Assembly: GCA_964023275.1 (NCBI GenBank)
Contig: OZ029913.1
Span: 46,875,976-46,939,975 of the forward strand
Reading direction: 5' to 3'
Length of the DNA: 64,000 nt
Source of the DNA: Norana najaformis
Lineage: Eukaryota > Annelida > Clitellata > Crassiclitellata > Hormogastridae
Part shown: positions 21,045-31,794 of the stretch, one piece after another
Layout of the letters: each line of letters starts with the position of its first letter
Position numbering within the stretch: the first letter of the stretch is position 1
The notes under the pieces: model-generated
Database searches by the model: none
What the model was told of the DNA's origin: nothing
Seen by the model: only the letters and a program-made list of their open reading frames with translations
Position numbers and translations under genes: made by a program

Positions 21045-21843
21045 ACCAAGGTAAGTATAATCCCTTGGTTGTTCAAAAATTTCCGGAGAAAAAGAGAGAG
21101 AGGGACTCTGGAACGGCTAATCCTCGTCTGGATTCGGCACCACATATGTACCGTGGAAGGCGACTGCATTGAAACGCTGTAATGTTATAGATAAGCGTTG
21201 AAAAAGGTAACCTGTTTCTCTACCATCTCCGGATATGAGGGACAATATACGCCCCAAGTCTGTGATAAAGGTCATACCCAAACCATTGATAGGGCCTAAA
21301 GTCTCGAAGGCCAGAGGGACAAAGTGGTATGCATTAGTGAGATGATCATATTTCAAAGTTTTTCTATCGGCCGCCAGTTCAGCTGCGCCTCCTGCTGTAA
21401 CAGAGGTTGCCTGTAAGTAAGAATGTGCAAGCGTGTCAATCACGGTGACATCCCATAGAAGGCTGCGCCCCGAACGCCAAGGAATCAGGGTAAGGCTATC
21501 CGGTCTCTTGCCGTCTGTTCTAGAAAGACCCGTAGGTTCTTTCACTGATGGGAAGCCCGCTCGCGTCAGACTTCTGTGAATAAGGTCATTGAGACAAGCG
21601 TGACGTGCCATTCTGCCGGGTCCCAAACGGCAAGAGAGACCATGCGACCCCTCAGCAGTCACCAGAGCTCCACATGTGCAATTATGTGGTTGACATAGGA
21701 TAGCTCCGAGACGGAGACCTACGGCTATACGTACGGCTTCGTCATCCAGGCGAAGACCGATTGAGTTAATGGGGAGGGCAAATAGCCAATCCCCGGCATG
21801 AGGCGATGACACCGCCTTTAGACGTGCCTGGTGGTACGCGTCG
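21045..21843 (-). pseudogene. REL retrotransposon J: endonuclease and complete 3' end
   Basis: Starts at the 3' hairpin (21045-21069). One clean frame (21117-21812, 231 codons) runs from SSPHAGDWLFALPINSIGLR through the knuckle (CGALVTAEGSHGLSC), RPDSLTLIPWRSGRSLLWD, VTVIDT and FETLGPIN to the end PNPDED. Compared with copy I it has no acidic extension, so at least two C-terminal types exist in this family. Truncated 5' at GTTATTATT. The position equivalent to Gly in RPDG is Ser here; the P-D itself is kept. Confidence 0.9.
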
Positions 21844-21911
21844 TTATTATTGGTAATAAGTGTAGTTTTCGATATTTCGTACAGAGGTTTATCCCACTGG
21901 GATTGTTTCTG

Positions 21912-21952
<41 letters not shown>

Positions 21953-22020
21953 ACTCCCTAATTATTCAATAACTATAATTACTGTGGTTGACTGTACGCC
22001 TGTTCTGGTGTGGGGTAGGG
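21844..22020. other. short unassigned stretch with (ATT)n
   Basis: About 60 bases of unassigned sequence, a 40-base ATT run (21914-21951), then about 70 bases leading into the P-type element. Nothing else is visible. Confidence 0.6.
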
Positions 22021-22115
22021 GCAGGCTCTGAATGCCCACCACTGCCTGTCATCGCAACACCAATTGTGTGAGCAACAGCTGATCCAACAGTACCACCTGC
22101 GGCAGTTGCGGCCAT

Positions 22116-24511
22116 TTGCGCGAAGAAATTACTCTTCCTCAGGGCTTCACAATTAAACTCACTGACCAGACGCTGTACATCTACATGATTGAAGTTACGG
22201 ACGATGTGCCCAAAATTAAAGGCTCACTTACAGTGAAGACCGATCTGTCTGTAGTTCTTAGCATTGATGGAAAAACCATTCATGTGTCACAATTCAAAGA
22301 CCTGGTCAGTGGCTCACTCACGAAGATGTCACAACTCGTCAACTTGATGGCTCGCATCAAGTCTTTATGTTTAGAAACACAGACAAGATCCCTTGAACTG
22401 CTGGTTCACATGGCTGTAGAGTGTCTAAAAGCTGGTCTGGCGAACATAGATGACTCACACAGCCCAGAACATCGGAAGTTAAGTTTCATTGTAGAGCAGC
22501 TGCAGCTACTCATGAAGCATAAATTTTCTCGCCGGTATTCGCCTCAGCTGATAATTATGTGCTTCATGGTCTACGCTGCCAGCAAAGCAGCCTACACTGT
22601 TTTACTGGAGGAAACATTTTGGATATTCCTTCAATCAATACACTAAGAAAAGTTACCAGACGGGTGAATGTCAGTGAAGGATTGGACAACTCTTCATATT
22701 TGAAGCTACGTGTTTCCAAGCTAAATGAGTTTGAAAGAGTTGTTTTACTGATGATTGACGAGAGCTATATTGCAAAAAGAGTGGAATATAGCGGTGGAGA
22801 AGTGAAGGGACTGACACCAGATGGGGCAGTTGCATCAACGTTGTTATGCTTTATGGTTAAATCCCTGGTTTCCAAATTCAAGGATCTTGTTGGTATCTAT
22901 CCAATGGATAAATTAACAGCAGCAAAACAGTTCGAGTGCTATAATGAGGTGATGGCTCTTCTGCGCAGCGTTGGTCTCAATGTTATTGCCATCTCAGTGG
23001 ATAATACAGCTACAAACCGGAAGTTCTTTGTTGATTTCCTCTGCAATGGCCAGCTGCAGACAAACATCACCGATTCTGTCACTGGCCAGCCAATTTTCCT
23101 GATATTTGACCCAGTTCATGACTTGAAGAATGTTTACAATAATTTTCAGTCGAGAAAAACCTTCCAATGTCCACCAATGGGTTCCAACTTGCCTCTGGAA
23201 GAATGTACAGTGGAGTTCCAGCACATAGTAGATCTTTTTAACATGGAGGCCGTTATGTCTCTCAAAAAGGCACACCGATTGAGTCCAGCTGTACTCCAAC
23301 CCAAAAGCATTGAAAAAATTTCTGTGAAACTGGCTACTGCAGTCTTCAATGAGTCGACACATGATGCTCTGCAGTTCTACGCTGCCAACGAGAACAAGCC
23401 ACATTGGATGAGCACGGCAGCTTTCATTAAACTAATTATAAAGCTGTGGAATGTCATGAACGTAAAGTCTAGCACTAAAGGCAAACACAAGCGTGATTAC
23501 ACGATGGATCCAGTTCGGTCTTCAAGTGACTGGAAGCTGGTGTTTTTGCGAGAGTTTGCTGACTTCTTGTGGCGCTGGGAAACCAGCAAATCACGAGGAT
23601 TGACACATCAGACTTTCTTGGCGCTGCGACACACCTGCCTGGCTCTGGCTGATTGTGCAGCATACATGCTCGACCGACTGGCCTTCAATTACGTGTTGTT
23701 AGGCAATCTCCAGTCTGACGCCATTGAATCACGGTTTGGGTGGTTGCGACAACTTTCAGGCGCTAATTTCTATATTTCCATGAGGCAGGTGCTCGAAAGT
23801 GACCGCAAGATAAGAGCTTTGTCTCTGCTTAAGTTTTCGTCATTCTCTTTGTCTGAAATAGACAACAACATTCAGACAGACGTGCAGCATTTATTGTCGG
23901 TTGAGAACAGTTATGCGGACCAGATAGTGGAAGAACTGACATTCAGGCATGCACCAACTTTCAGTGATGCCAACATCATCTTCTATGTAAGCGGATATAT
24001 TGCGAGGTCAGTGTTTAGATCCAACCGATGTGAACACTGCAAGGAGAGTCTGGTCAACTCTGACCCGCTGGAACCGCTCACATTGAGTGAAACACTGGAC
24101 AATACCGCCACACTATTCCTGGACAGCATTAATCGCGGCGGTCTGTCAAAGCCGACAGATTTGGCATTCATGATGACCATCCACTGCTGGAGAGTCTGGG
24201 AAGAAGTAAGGTCAACACCACACTTTATGCAGCTATTCCTGACCAGCTCCTGTCAACGATCACTGTTCTGTAAAGTGATGGACCGCGCCTCTTACGCTGA
24301 CAACTTCGCTGATCAATTCAGTGGTGAGGATGTGTGTACCAGTGGTCACGATATGATGTCACTGACTGCGAGACGCTTCTTTAACTGTGTCGCTAAGAAC
24401 TTAGCAAAGGAGTTCACCAATAAAGCCAATCAACAGTCAGGACAATCTGGAAAATCATCAGCGAAAAAGCGCAAAATTGCCAAACTCTCCAGTACTTCAT
24501 CACACCAGTGA
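22116..24511 (+). pseudogene. P-element/THAP9-like transposase, nearly complete
   Basis: Two overlapping frames (22116-22646 and 22559-24511) form one transposase interrupted by a single-base frameshift near 22600. The first has the leader and coiled region ending KHKFSRRYSPQLIIMCFMVY. The second (650 codons) has the RNase H-like core: MIDESYIAKRVEYSGGEVKG with Asp 67, ISVDNTATNRKFF with Asp 148, FDPVHDLKNVYNNF (183-196), and LQSDAIESRFGWLRQLSG with Glu 390 after a long insertion domain. A CEHC motif and a basic Lys-rich tail follow. This matches P transposases and human THAP9. No N-terminal THAP zinc finger is seen; TTCCTCAG followed by GGCTTC near 22145 could be an acceptor for an exon that carried it. 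P transposases excise and reinsert DNA with 8-base target duplications. Confidence 0.9.
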
Positions 24512-24879
24512 ACTTTTGACTGAGAAAATGCTGCATAATTAGTGAAACCGATATGTACTATTTCTTTGTTGATCTATTTTTAAAAAAATATTTCCATTAA
24601 CAGTCTTTTGCTCACACTGCACAGCAGCATTTTCAGTTATAGTTACATGAGATGACACATAAAATAACAAAACTAGGGTTTTAAATGGTTCATAAAACAT
24701 GTAATCTGTGTTACAAGCATTGCAAAGTTACTGGAAATGCCTAATAGTCAATCTTTCCGGGCTTCTTAAATGCTGTGCCAGTGTCAACTTTGCATATACT
24801 TGCTGTGTAAAGTAGACCAACTGATGTATACGATAAACGACAGCTGTATGTCCTGCTGTGCTATTGTAGAGGAGTCCAT
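24512..24879. other. 3' flank of the P-type transposase
   Basis: AT-rich, non-coding sequence, probably the 3' untranslated part and right end of the P-type transposon. I could not find a matching inverted terminus or target duplication. It stops at about 24880 where REL copy K begins abruptly. Confidence 0.5.
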
Positions 24880-25806
24880 GGTTTGGGCTATAGTGGCGTA
24901 TTTTAACCTTTTGGCTGAGACTGCCCGGTTTGCAGCTTCACTTAGTCCGGTTGAAGTCAATCCTAGATGTGACGCTGCAAGTGTGTCAGAAACTGTCACA
25001 TCCCATGTGAGACACCTTCCGCGAGACCATGGGATAAGAGTAACGCCATCCGGTCGTTTGCGATCTTCCCTGGTGAGTCCTAACGGTTCTTTCTGAGCAG
25101 GGATGTTCGCTCTGGCAAGCGCTCTCCATATAATGTCGTTGAGCATGTTATGGCGTTGTTGTCTGCCAGCACTCTTTCTGCAGACCAGACCGTGAAGTCC
25201 TCTGGCGTCGACTCTTTCGCCACAGTGACACAGATGTGGCTCGCACAGTGTGGTTCCCAGTCGCATTCCAACCACCTCATCCGAAAGACAAAGTCCCAAT
25301 GCGGTTACTGGAGGAGCCAGCATCCAATCTCCAGAGTGTGGTGCTTGAGAGGCCAAGAGACGAGCACGGTCTAGTGGGTTGTTCGCAGACTCATCATGTA
25401 AGCTCGCCGACGCCTTGCTTGTCCAGCGACTGTCCCATTCCCTTTGTCGATGAGCTGCTGATCCAGTTGGTGGTTCTGCACCCGTGAAGACCATCCATGC
25501 ATTCAGTGCGGTATTCACTAGCTCGTCTGAGGTATCGGTTGATTCTGGTGGCAGTATGTGTGTTTGGAGTTCGCTTGTGCTTGCAGCAGAGGCCAAGAAG
25601 ACAGAAAGTACCAGCGTAGAAGCACAGCGAATCCCAAGACCCCCATCCCTAACCGGAAGGGAAGCCTGAAGCCATTTCTCATCCGACAGCTCAACATTTA
25701 AGATAGTCGATAATCCATCTCTTAAAAGAGAGTCAAATCTGGTTAGACTGAGGCATTCGGTGCAAACGGCTGTGCGCATTGTGTAGAGCAGCTTCGGAAC
25801 GCCCAT
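24880..25806 (-). pseudogene. REL retrotransposon K: thumb region to endonuclease
   Basis: One minus-strand frame (24784-25806, 340 codons) covers VPKLLYTMRTAVCTECLSLT, LPVRDGGLGIRCASTLVLSV, GDWMLAPPVTALGLCLSDEV, the knuckle (CHCGERVDARGLHGLVC), RPDGVTLIPWSRGRCLTWD and VTVSDT. The last 30 codons run out of the element into flanking sequence. Over its first 54 bases (from GTTTGGGCTATAG) it is identical by eye to the copy at the right edge of the window. The 3' end is cut at the P-type element, and the 5' end is truncated next to a short ATT run. Confidence 0.88.
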
Positions 25807-25814
25807 ATATTTCT

Positions 25815-25867
25815 TACTATTATTATTATGTTTTTTTTTGTACCGGAGGTAGGTATAATCCCTCAGG
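25815..25867. repeat. (ATT)n, T tract and REL 3' hairpin (copy L)
   Basis: A short ATT run and nine to ten Ts precede CCGGAGG and CCTCAGG (25843-25867), the 3' hairpin with one mismatch. It marks the 3' end of the near full-length copy L. Confidence 0.8.
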
Positions 25868-26449
25868 TGGTGAAAAAAATTAGTCTGGAGACATATTGAG
25901 CATCTGTAACGGCTACGTCTTATCCGGCTCTGGCAGAGAGAAGGTACCTCGAAAGGCGACGGTGTTGAAATGTAGAATTGTGATTGAGAGCCGTTGAAAA
26001 AGATAGCTAGATTTTCTCGCTTCTCCGGAAAAACGAGACAGACAACGTCCCAAATCAGAGATGAAGGATAAGCTGGTGCTATTTATGGGGCCAAGGGTTC
26101 CAAAGGCCAAGGGAATAAAATGATGTGAATCGAGAGTGGATTATATTTCAAGTTCTTTCTGAGTTTCTGGCAGCTGCCATCTTCGCCGCTGCGCCAGCTG
26201 TTACTGCAGTTGCTGGTAGATAGAAGGCGGCTAGGGTGTCAATAACCGTGGCGTCCCATATCAGGCTACGTCCAGCGCGCCAAGGGATCAGTGTGAGGCC
26301 GTCGGGTTTCTTGTCATCAGTTCCAGACGGCCGATGGTTCCTTGATGACTGGGAAACCGGCCTTAGAAAGGCAGCGGCATATGGGGTCGTTGAGGACACC
26401 GTGCCGGGCAATTCGACCGGGGCCCAGGGCGCAAGAGAGCCCGTGAGAG
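25868..26449 (-). pseudogene. REL retrotransposon L, part 1: endonuclease and C-terminus
   Basis: Minus-strand pieces contain TLGPINSTSLSFISDLGRCL, ending LPEPDKT, and upstream [20 protein letters not shown] with ATVIDT, the P-D...D nuclease core. The frame breaks near the knuckle, where the hAT element is inserted. The bases CGTGAGAG at 26442-26449 are the left half of the hAT target duplication. The element continues at 32200. Confidence 0.85.
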
Positions 26450-27139
26450 CAGGCCCGGCCTTAGGGCAAGGCGAACGAGGCAACCGCCTTGGGCCTGCGC
26501 TTCCAGGGCCCCGCGTTTCTGACAAAACATTTTTTACTACTTGTTACTACTAAGAAAACTTTATAATAAATGAATTATTTATTTTCTTTGGGACTTTGTT
26601 TATATTGCAGGATAAAAATAGAGTAATAATAATTACCTGTCAATGCCATTGATTTAAAATTATTATCGTTAAGAATACGCTATATAAATTAACACTGTCA
26701 TAGAACAGCAGGAAGACAGCGTTGTTTTAATACGTCATTTTCATGGTCTGCTGTCTGCACGCATCTTGCTTTTGCTTCAGGCGAAGTAAACGAGATATTT
26801 CTTAAAACCTAGAATAGCTAAAATATTGCAATGTTAAATTTGTTTTATTGTGTCATTCATATTCATAGTTTGGAGCGAATCAATCCCTGCTTGTATTCAG
26901 TATTCTTTTCTGTTTATCATTGAAAACCAGGCCTAATTAAATTATAATTATTATTAAAACCGCTTGCAGAATAAATGAAGATCTAACTGAAATAATGTAG
27001 CGCGAACTCCTGTGAAACCATTTTTTTTAAAATTTTCAACCCTGTATAGTGTATAGGAATTTCTTCCAATACAAAGTTCACGGGTATTATATTTGTATAC
27101 TATATTACTAGTCGTGACTTTAAACATTTTATCCTATTT

Positions 27140-27720
27140 TACTTGAGTCCGTTGAGGGGATATGCCACCAAAACGAGACCGCGATTTTGGCAGAAAATAT
27201 AGAGGTGGCAAACATGAAGGGGCATAAGTCAGGCGTACAATATCGTCTTTTACAACTAAATCATAGGGCATTTTTTACCCCTTGTGCCTGTCACATCTAC
27301 AACTTGCTGCTATGTGATATAGCGAAAACTTGCCCTGATGCAATAACGTTTTTTTGGTGTAATTCAACAAATCTATGATTTATTTTCTGCTTCAAAAAAG
27401 GGATGGGCTATCTTTTCCAAGTGTGTTCGAAATATTTCAGTGAAACCACTTTGTAAAACACGATGGGAAAGTCGCGTGGAAAATGTAAAGGCAGTGCGAT
27501 AACAAGCAGGCGAAATCTATGATGCACTTTTTGAAGTTGTACAGCAAAGTAGTGAACCAAAAGCTCGAAGTGAAGCAGAGTCATTGTGCAAAGAACTTAA
27601 CAACTTCAACTTCATTGTTTCAATTGCTTTTTGGTACGACATATTGTTCCAGTTTAATTAAATCAGCAAAGAATTATAAAAAATATCTCTGTCGATCTAG
27701 TAACTGCAATTAACAGCATG
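27140..27720 (+). pseudogene. hAT (TTF-type) transposase, middle fragment
   Basis: Frames read HRAFFTPCACHIYNLLLCDI, then AKTCPDAITFFW, and later SETTL and TMGKSRGKC. These match the conserved central region of TTF-type zinc finger/ZMYM1-like hAT transposases (the FFTPCGCH..NL and RWESR region). The N-terminal zinc finger part is missing and the frame is broken several times. The coding sequence is split by the L2 insertion and resumes near 31148. Confidence 0.75.
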
Positions 27721-27797
27721 GAACATACTTGCAAATTGTAATTGTAATTGTAATTGTAATCTGACATTTATAAAGCGCCACTTCAAGAATAGACTCA

Positions 27798-29189
27798 TCA
27801 GAAGCGCTCCCGACCCGAACCAGTGAGACCACTGGCAAATAATACAGACTTCAGGCGCTTGCGAAACTGCGGAAGAGACAAACTGAGGAATACTAGCCGG
27901 AGCTCTCGGGAAAGGCGATTCCAGCTATTGGGTCCAACATAGGCAAAGCTTCTAGACTGCGCTGTAGCAGGGTGCATACGAGGGACAGTCAGAAGTCCAA
28001 GGGAGGCCGACCGGAGAGTGCTACGGCCTGGAACCAAGGAGATCGAAATGCAGAAGTCCCTAAGATATGATGGAGCAGAGCCAACGAGACAATTACGCAT
28101 GAGCGTTAGGATCTTGAACTGGATACGCTGCTGAATGGGAAGCCAGTGTAGAGTGTCCCGTATAAAGGAATTTATATGGCCATACCTGGGGACGCCTCCA
28201 ATAAGACGGGCAGAAGCATTGAGAACAGATTGAAGCTTGGAAATATTGGCAAGTGAGAGTCCAGCAAAGATAGCGTTACCAAAGTCCACCCTGGTGCAGA
28301 TAAGGGCATGAATTAGAGTAGTAACGGCACGAAAGGAGAGGGAGCGGCGGATGGTACGAAGCTGACAAAGGTGATAAAAGCATGACCGGGAGACACTGTT
28401 AACATGATCGGTCAAGGAGAGTTCCCGGTCCCGAACAACCCCAAGATCACGGACTTTGGAACAGAATAGAATGTCCAGAAACCTCTGGCGTAAGGATGAT
28501 GAATCAATCTTTGCCAGCTGATCACGACCACCAAGCCAGATGAACTGGGTCTTAGCAGAGTTCAGTCGGAGGCGATTAGAGGACATCCAGAGACCAAGGG
28601 CAGATGTTGCGTCAAGAATACTCTCAACCAGAGAGGAAGCCGCTTCCGCTGGGCCATGAACGAAGGCCTGAGTGTCGTCTGCATACTGATGGACAGCAAC
28701 ACCCATGGGAAGGAGAACCCGTGCCAGGCCGGCAGTGTACAGAATGTAGAGAAGAGGGGCCAGGACAGAACCCTGAGGAAGGCCAAAAGGTATAAGGGAC
28801 CAGGCGGAACGTGTAGGCCCAAAGATAACAGAATGAGAGCAGTCTGAGAGGAATGACTGAAACCAAAGAAGGGGCGTATCAGTAATGCCAAAAGATTTGT
28901 CTAGACGCTCCAAAAGGATAGAGTGATCCACAGTGTCAAAAGCAGCATTAACATCATAGAGGGCAAGAAGAGTAACATGTCCACGGTCAAAAGCTCCAAA
29001 GACGTCAGCCAGGAGACGTGTAATAAGTGATTCAGTAGAATGGAACTTCCTAAATCCGGATTGAAGAGGAGGCATGAGGGAGTTAGAGTCAAGGTAGTCG
29101 ACCAGTTGGACGGACACATCTTTAAAGAAGCTTAGAGAGGAAGGAAAGGTTAGAGATAGGTCGGCAGTTAGAGATATCATTGGGGTCAA
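27798..29189 (-). CDS. L2 LINE ORF: reverse transcriptase palm, thumb and C-terminus
   Basis: 463 codons; the first 20 or so are out-of-frame reading of the overlap, with genuine homology from about VQLVDYLDSNSLMPPLQSGF. Motifs: LALYDVNAAFDTVDHSILL (first catalytic Asp), FGLPQGSVLAPLLYILY, and HQYADDTQAF with the YADD box at 169-172. Next come LRLNSAKTQFIWLGGRDQL and the C-terminal LHWLPIQQRIQFKILTLM and FAYVGPNSWNRLSREL blocks typical of L2 and CR1 proteins. It copies element RNA by target-primed reverse transcription. Stops about 60 bases before the hexamer tail. Confidence 0.93.
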   Translation of the reverse strand: MTPMISLTADLSLTFPSSLSFFKDVSVQLVDYLDSNSLMPPLQSGFRKFHSTESLITRLLADVFGAFDRGHVTLLALYDVNAAFDTVDHSILLERLDKSFGITDTPLLWFQSFLSDCSHSVIFGPTRSAWSLIPFGLPQGSVLAPLLYILYTAGLARVLLPMGVAVHQYADDTQAFVHGPAEAASSLVESILDATSALGLWMSSNRLRLNSAKTQFIWLGGRDQLAKIDSSSLRQRFLDILFCSKVRDLGVVRDRELSLTDHVNSVSRSCFYHLCQLRTIRRSLSFRAVTTLIHALICTRVDFGNAIFAGLSLANISKLQSVLNASARLIGGVPRYGHINSFIRDTLHWLPIQQRIQFKILTLMRNCLVGSAPSYLRDFCISISLVPGRSTLRSASLGLLTVPRMHPATAQSRSFAYVGPNSWNRLSRELRLVFLSLSLPQFRKRLKSVLFASGLTGSGRERF

Positions 29190-30945
29190 GTCCCTGGCGC
29201 TTCAGAGAGGGAAAGACTACAGCACGTTTGTGAGAAGCCGGGAGTGAACCCTGACCCAGGGAGGTATCACATAGCAAGGGTAAGAACGGAATTAAGTCAT
29301 CTATAAAATCCTTGATTAAAAATGGTGGTAATAAGTCCAGTTCACAAGACTTAGCAGGTGACTCCAGCAGGAGCCGACGAAGGACGTCCAAAGGCAGAGG
29401 CTTCCAGCATGAAAGCCTAGATGACGTAGGAGGAAAGGAAGGAGGAGGAGAACCATCAGTGGATTGGCGGGTCGATTCGATCTTCCCGCGCATGTAGTCG
29501 AGGTAGTCGTTCGCTGTGAACGGAGGCTGGGCCGGAGAGTTAGAAGCGGTAGAACGGCCGAGGACACCGGAGAGCGAAGACCAGAGCCGACGCGGATTGC
29601 TCCTCTCCCGCTCAATCAATGACTCCCAGTATGCCATTTCTTCGGCTCGAAACTCCCGGTGCATTAAGCGAAGATGGTGGATCCAGTCGAGACGATCGGC
29701 AGGATCACGTGTTCGTCGATACCTTCGCTCGTGCCGCCTGACATCACGACGTAAAGTACGGCAGGATCGGTCAAACCAAGGTGCTAACGGTCTCCGACGG
29801 GCCTGCTGCAGACGAAGCGGAAGGAGGTGATCGATGAGGAGGCGAACTGAAGAGTCAAAGAGAGCAAAGAGCTCTTCAGACGAGCGACCAGCGAGGGAGG
29901 AGAGGTCCCCGCAGAGAGGACTATTGTTCAGACCAGCACGGAATGCCTCACGGTCCAAGTTGTTCCAACCACGTACAAGCCGAAGCGCGTATGTTGGCTG
30001 GGTACATAGAAAAGGAACCTTGTATAGAAGTAGTCCATGATCTGAGAGAGCTGGAGGTTCTACTATAACATCTGAGATGTTACAGTCATCACGGGTGATA
30101 ATGACATCAAGCCAGCCTCCCAGCACATGAGTAGATTCAGCGACATGCTGAACGAAGCCAAATTGGAAAAGCAGATCGTTGAAGCGGACAGACTCTGGAA
30201 GATCTGGGTTCTCGAGGTGAATGTTCAGGTCCCCGGTTATGATTAGCTGGCAGTTGAAGGTGGCGAAGACTTCCAGAAGCGAGGAGAACTCGGTGTAGAA
30301 GGTCGACGTAACAGGAGAGGAGCCTGGCCGGTAGAGGGCAAGAACGGTGACTGGACCACGAGTCGTGGCGCAGGAGAGGCATAATGCTTCGAACGTGGAA
30401 ACAGGGAGAGGAAGAGGGATCTTTTTGACCCGAAAATGTTCTCGATGGTAGACTACAATGCCACCATGATTTTGTGCAAGAGGATGGGAATCACGTGAGG
30501 GATCAACCGGGCGAGGAGCGTCGAGGAATAGGTAGCCCGGAGGAGCAGCGCGTCGAACCGGAACATCAGAGGAAGAGGAGTGCCAAGACTCCGTGACGAC
30601 GAGTATATCCAGATTATGCTGAGAGATAGAGTTAGCGATCTCCATAAACTTATTTCCCAGTGACCGAGCGTTCAGTGTCCCAAGTCTAAGTCCATCACTG
30701 CCACCTAGGTCTGAGGGCAGCCGAGAGGTAGGCGACGGAGCAGAGTCCAGAGGTATAGGCTGAGATTGGCAGGAGGGAGACGATAATCCAGGCCGTGAAG
30801 ATGCCGGTCGCCCTAGATGAAGCTTGAATAGAGTCTTACGTAAGGAACGTCGAATGGTGAGAGCGGGTTGATTGTAGGTACGTAGCTCAGCGGAAGTGTA
30901 CACACGAGTCGGAGGAGTGGGGGAAGGAGCGGCCATCATCGTCAA
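29122..30945 (-). CDS. L2 LINE ORF: endonuclease and start of reverse transcriptase
   Basis: 607 codons from an ATG close to the element's 5' end. The N-terminal 85 residues are basic and Ser/Pro-rich. The APE-type endonuclease spans about 86-310: LRLGTLNARSLGNKF (Asn), LVVTESWHS (Glu 119), LALYRPGSSP, ITGDLNIHL (Asp 239, Asn 241) and ALSDHGLLLYK (Asp-His 302-303), i.e. all catalytic positions. This enzyme nicks target DNA. A linker with LRRDVRRHERRYRRTRDPAD follows, then reverse transcriptase block 0-1, CELDLLPPFLIKDFIDD, up to NCRPISNLSFLSKLL. The frame ends there because of a single-base shift near 29125; the rest lies in the neighbouring frame. Confidence 0.93.
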   Translation of the reverse strand: MTMMAAPSPTPPTRVYTSAELRTYNQPALTIRRSLRKTLFKLHLGRPASSRPGLSSPSCQSQPIPLDSAPSPTSRLPSDLGGSDGLRLGTLNARSLGNKFMEIANSISQHNLDILVVTESWHSSSSDVPVRRAAPPGYLFLDAPRPVDPSRDSHPLAQNHGGIVVYHREHFRVKKIPLPLPVSTFEALCLSCATTRGPVTVLALYRPGSSPVTSTFYTEFSSLLEVFATFNCQLIITGDLNIHLENPDLPESVRFNDLLFQFGFVQHVAESTHVLGGWLDVIITRDDCNISDVIVEPPALSDHGLLLYKVPFLCTQPTYALRLVRGWNNLDREAFRAGLNNSPLCGDLSSLAGRSSEELFALFDSSVRLLIDHLLPLRLQQARRRPLAPWFDRSCRTLRRDVRRHERRYRRTRDPADRLDWIHHLRLMHREFRAEEMAYWESLIERERSNPRRLWSSLSGVLGRSTASNSPAQPPFTANDYLDYMRGKIESTRQSTDGSPPPSFPPTSSRLSCWKPLPLDVLRRLLLESPAKSCELDLLPPFLIKDFIDDLIPFLPLLCDTSLGQGSLPASHKRAVVFPSLKRQGLDPNDISNCRPISNLSFLSKLL

Positions 30946-31147
30946 CTTAATTCAAAAAAAAATTAAGATAACTTACGCTCGTTAACCCAAGAACAAACAA
31001 GCCGTAGTAATCCACAAGTTAGATAGCGTAGGTATAATCCAACAGAAAACGCAAAAAACGCCCGAAGTTGACGAAAATCCGATGAAAATTCAAATACAAA
31101 CGGGTCGGCAACAACACACCGAAGCGCAAACATGACGTCACCCAAAT

Positions 31148-31794
31148 GGTTGAAATCTTACAGATTTGAAACAGCAATTGCAAAAGAAATTGCCACGGAC
31201 TTAGAAGTAAAACCAGTTTTCAAAGAGACGAGAGTGCGAAAAAGAAAAAAAAACAATTTACATATGAAGGAGACGATGAAAAACTTGTAGATGCATCGGA
31301 AAAATTTCGCATAAATTTTTTAAACCGGATTGCTGATTAGGAAATCATGTCGATGAACAGCCGCTTTAAACAACTGCGAATGCATCGTGACTCGTTTGGA
31401 TTTCTTTACAAATTTCACGAGTTTCAAAAAACTGATCTACTGAATTGCAGTATGAAGCTGGAAAAAGCTCACAACCGGCGAAACTAAGGATCTTGATGGT
31501 TTCATGCTTGCTGAGGAGTTGCAATCATTGAGTTCCATAATTCCTGCAGTCACCTGCAACGATCCCGTTAAGATTATGCAGTTTATTTCAATAAACAAGC
31601 GATATAGTGACTTTCCTAACACACACATTGCACTTCGAATACTTCTGACTGTTCCTGTCACTGTGGCTTCTGGAGAAAGCTTCTTGAAGCTAAAACTTAT
31701 CAAAACCTACATGCGATCAACGATGCTTCAAGAACGGCTCACTCACTTGGCTATTTTGTCAATTGAGAATGATGATGCTAACGATTTTGACTAA
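31148..31794 (+). pseudogene. hAT (TTF-type) transposase, C-terminal fragment
   Basis: Resumes after the L2 insertion with AIAKEIATDLEVKPVFKETR, and a frame from 31504 holds LQSLSSIIPAVTCNDPVKIM and LRILLTVPVTVASGESFLKL followed by KLIKTYMRSTMLQERLTHLA. The last part is the hAT dimerisation domain, whose usual form here is GERSFSKLKLIK. Frame breaks near 31490 show it is not functional. Confidence 0.85.

Larger units (their letters stand above)
27737..31142 (-). mobile_element. L2/CR1-group LINE, nearly full length
   Basis: A minus-strand LINE with an APE-type endonuclease and reverse transcriptase. At its 3' end a GC stem (GAGCGCTTC and GTGGCGCTT) is followed by four ATTACA-type hexamers. 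CAAAT flanks it on both sides (27732-27736 and 31143-31147), a plausible short target duplication. It splits the hAT transposase. Only one frameshift is apparent across about 3.1 kb of coding sequence, so it is young relative to its surroundings. Codons are GC-rich compared with the AT-rich hAT. Confidence 0.9.

Noticed and set aside
13971-21830. Plus-strand frames opposite the REL LINEs (for example 16994-17398 and 19278-19562)
   Set aside because: They are shadows of the minus-strand LINE coding sequence; the conserved motifs are all on the minus strand.
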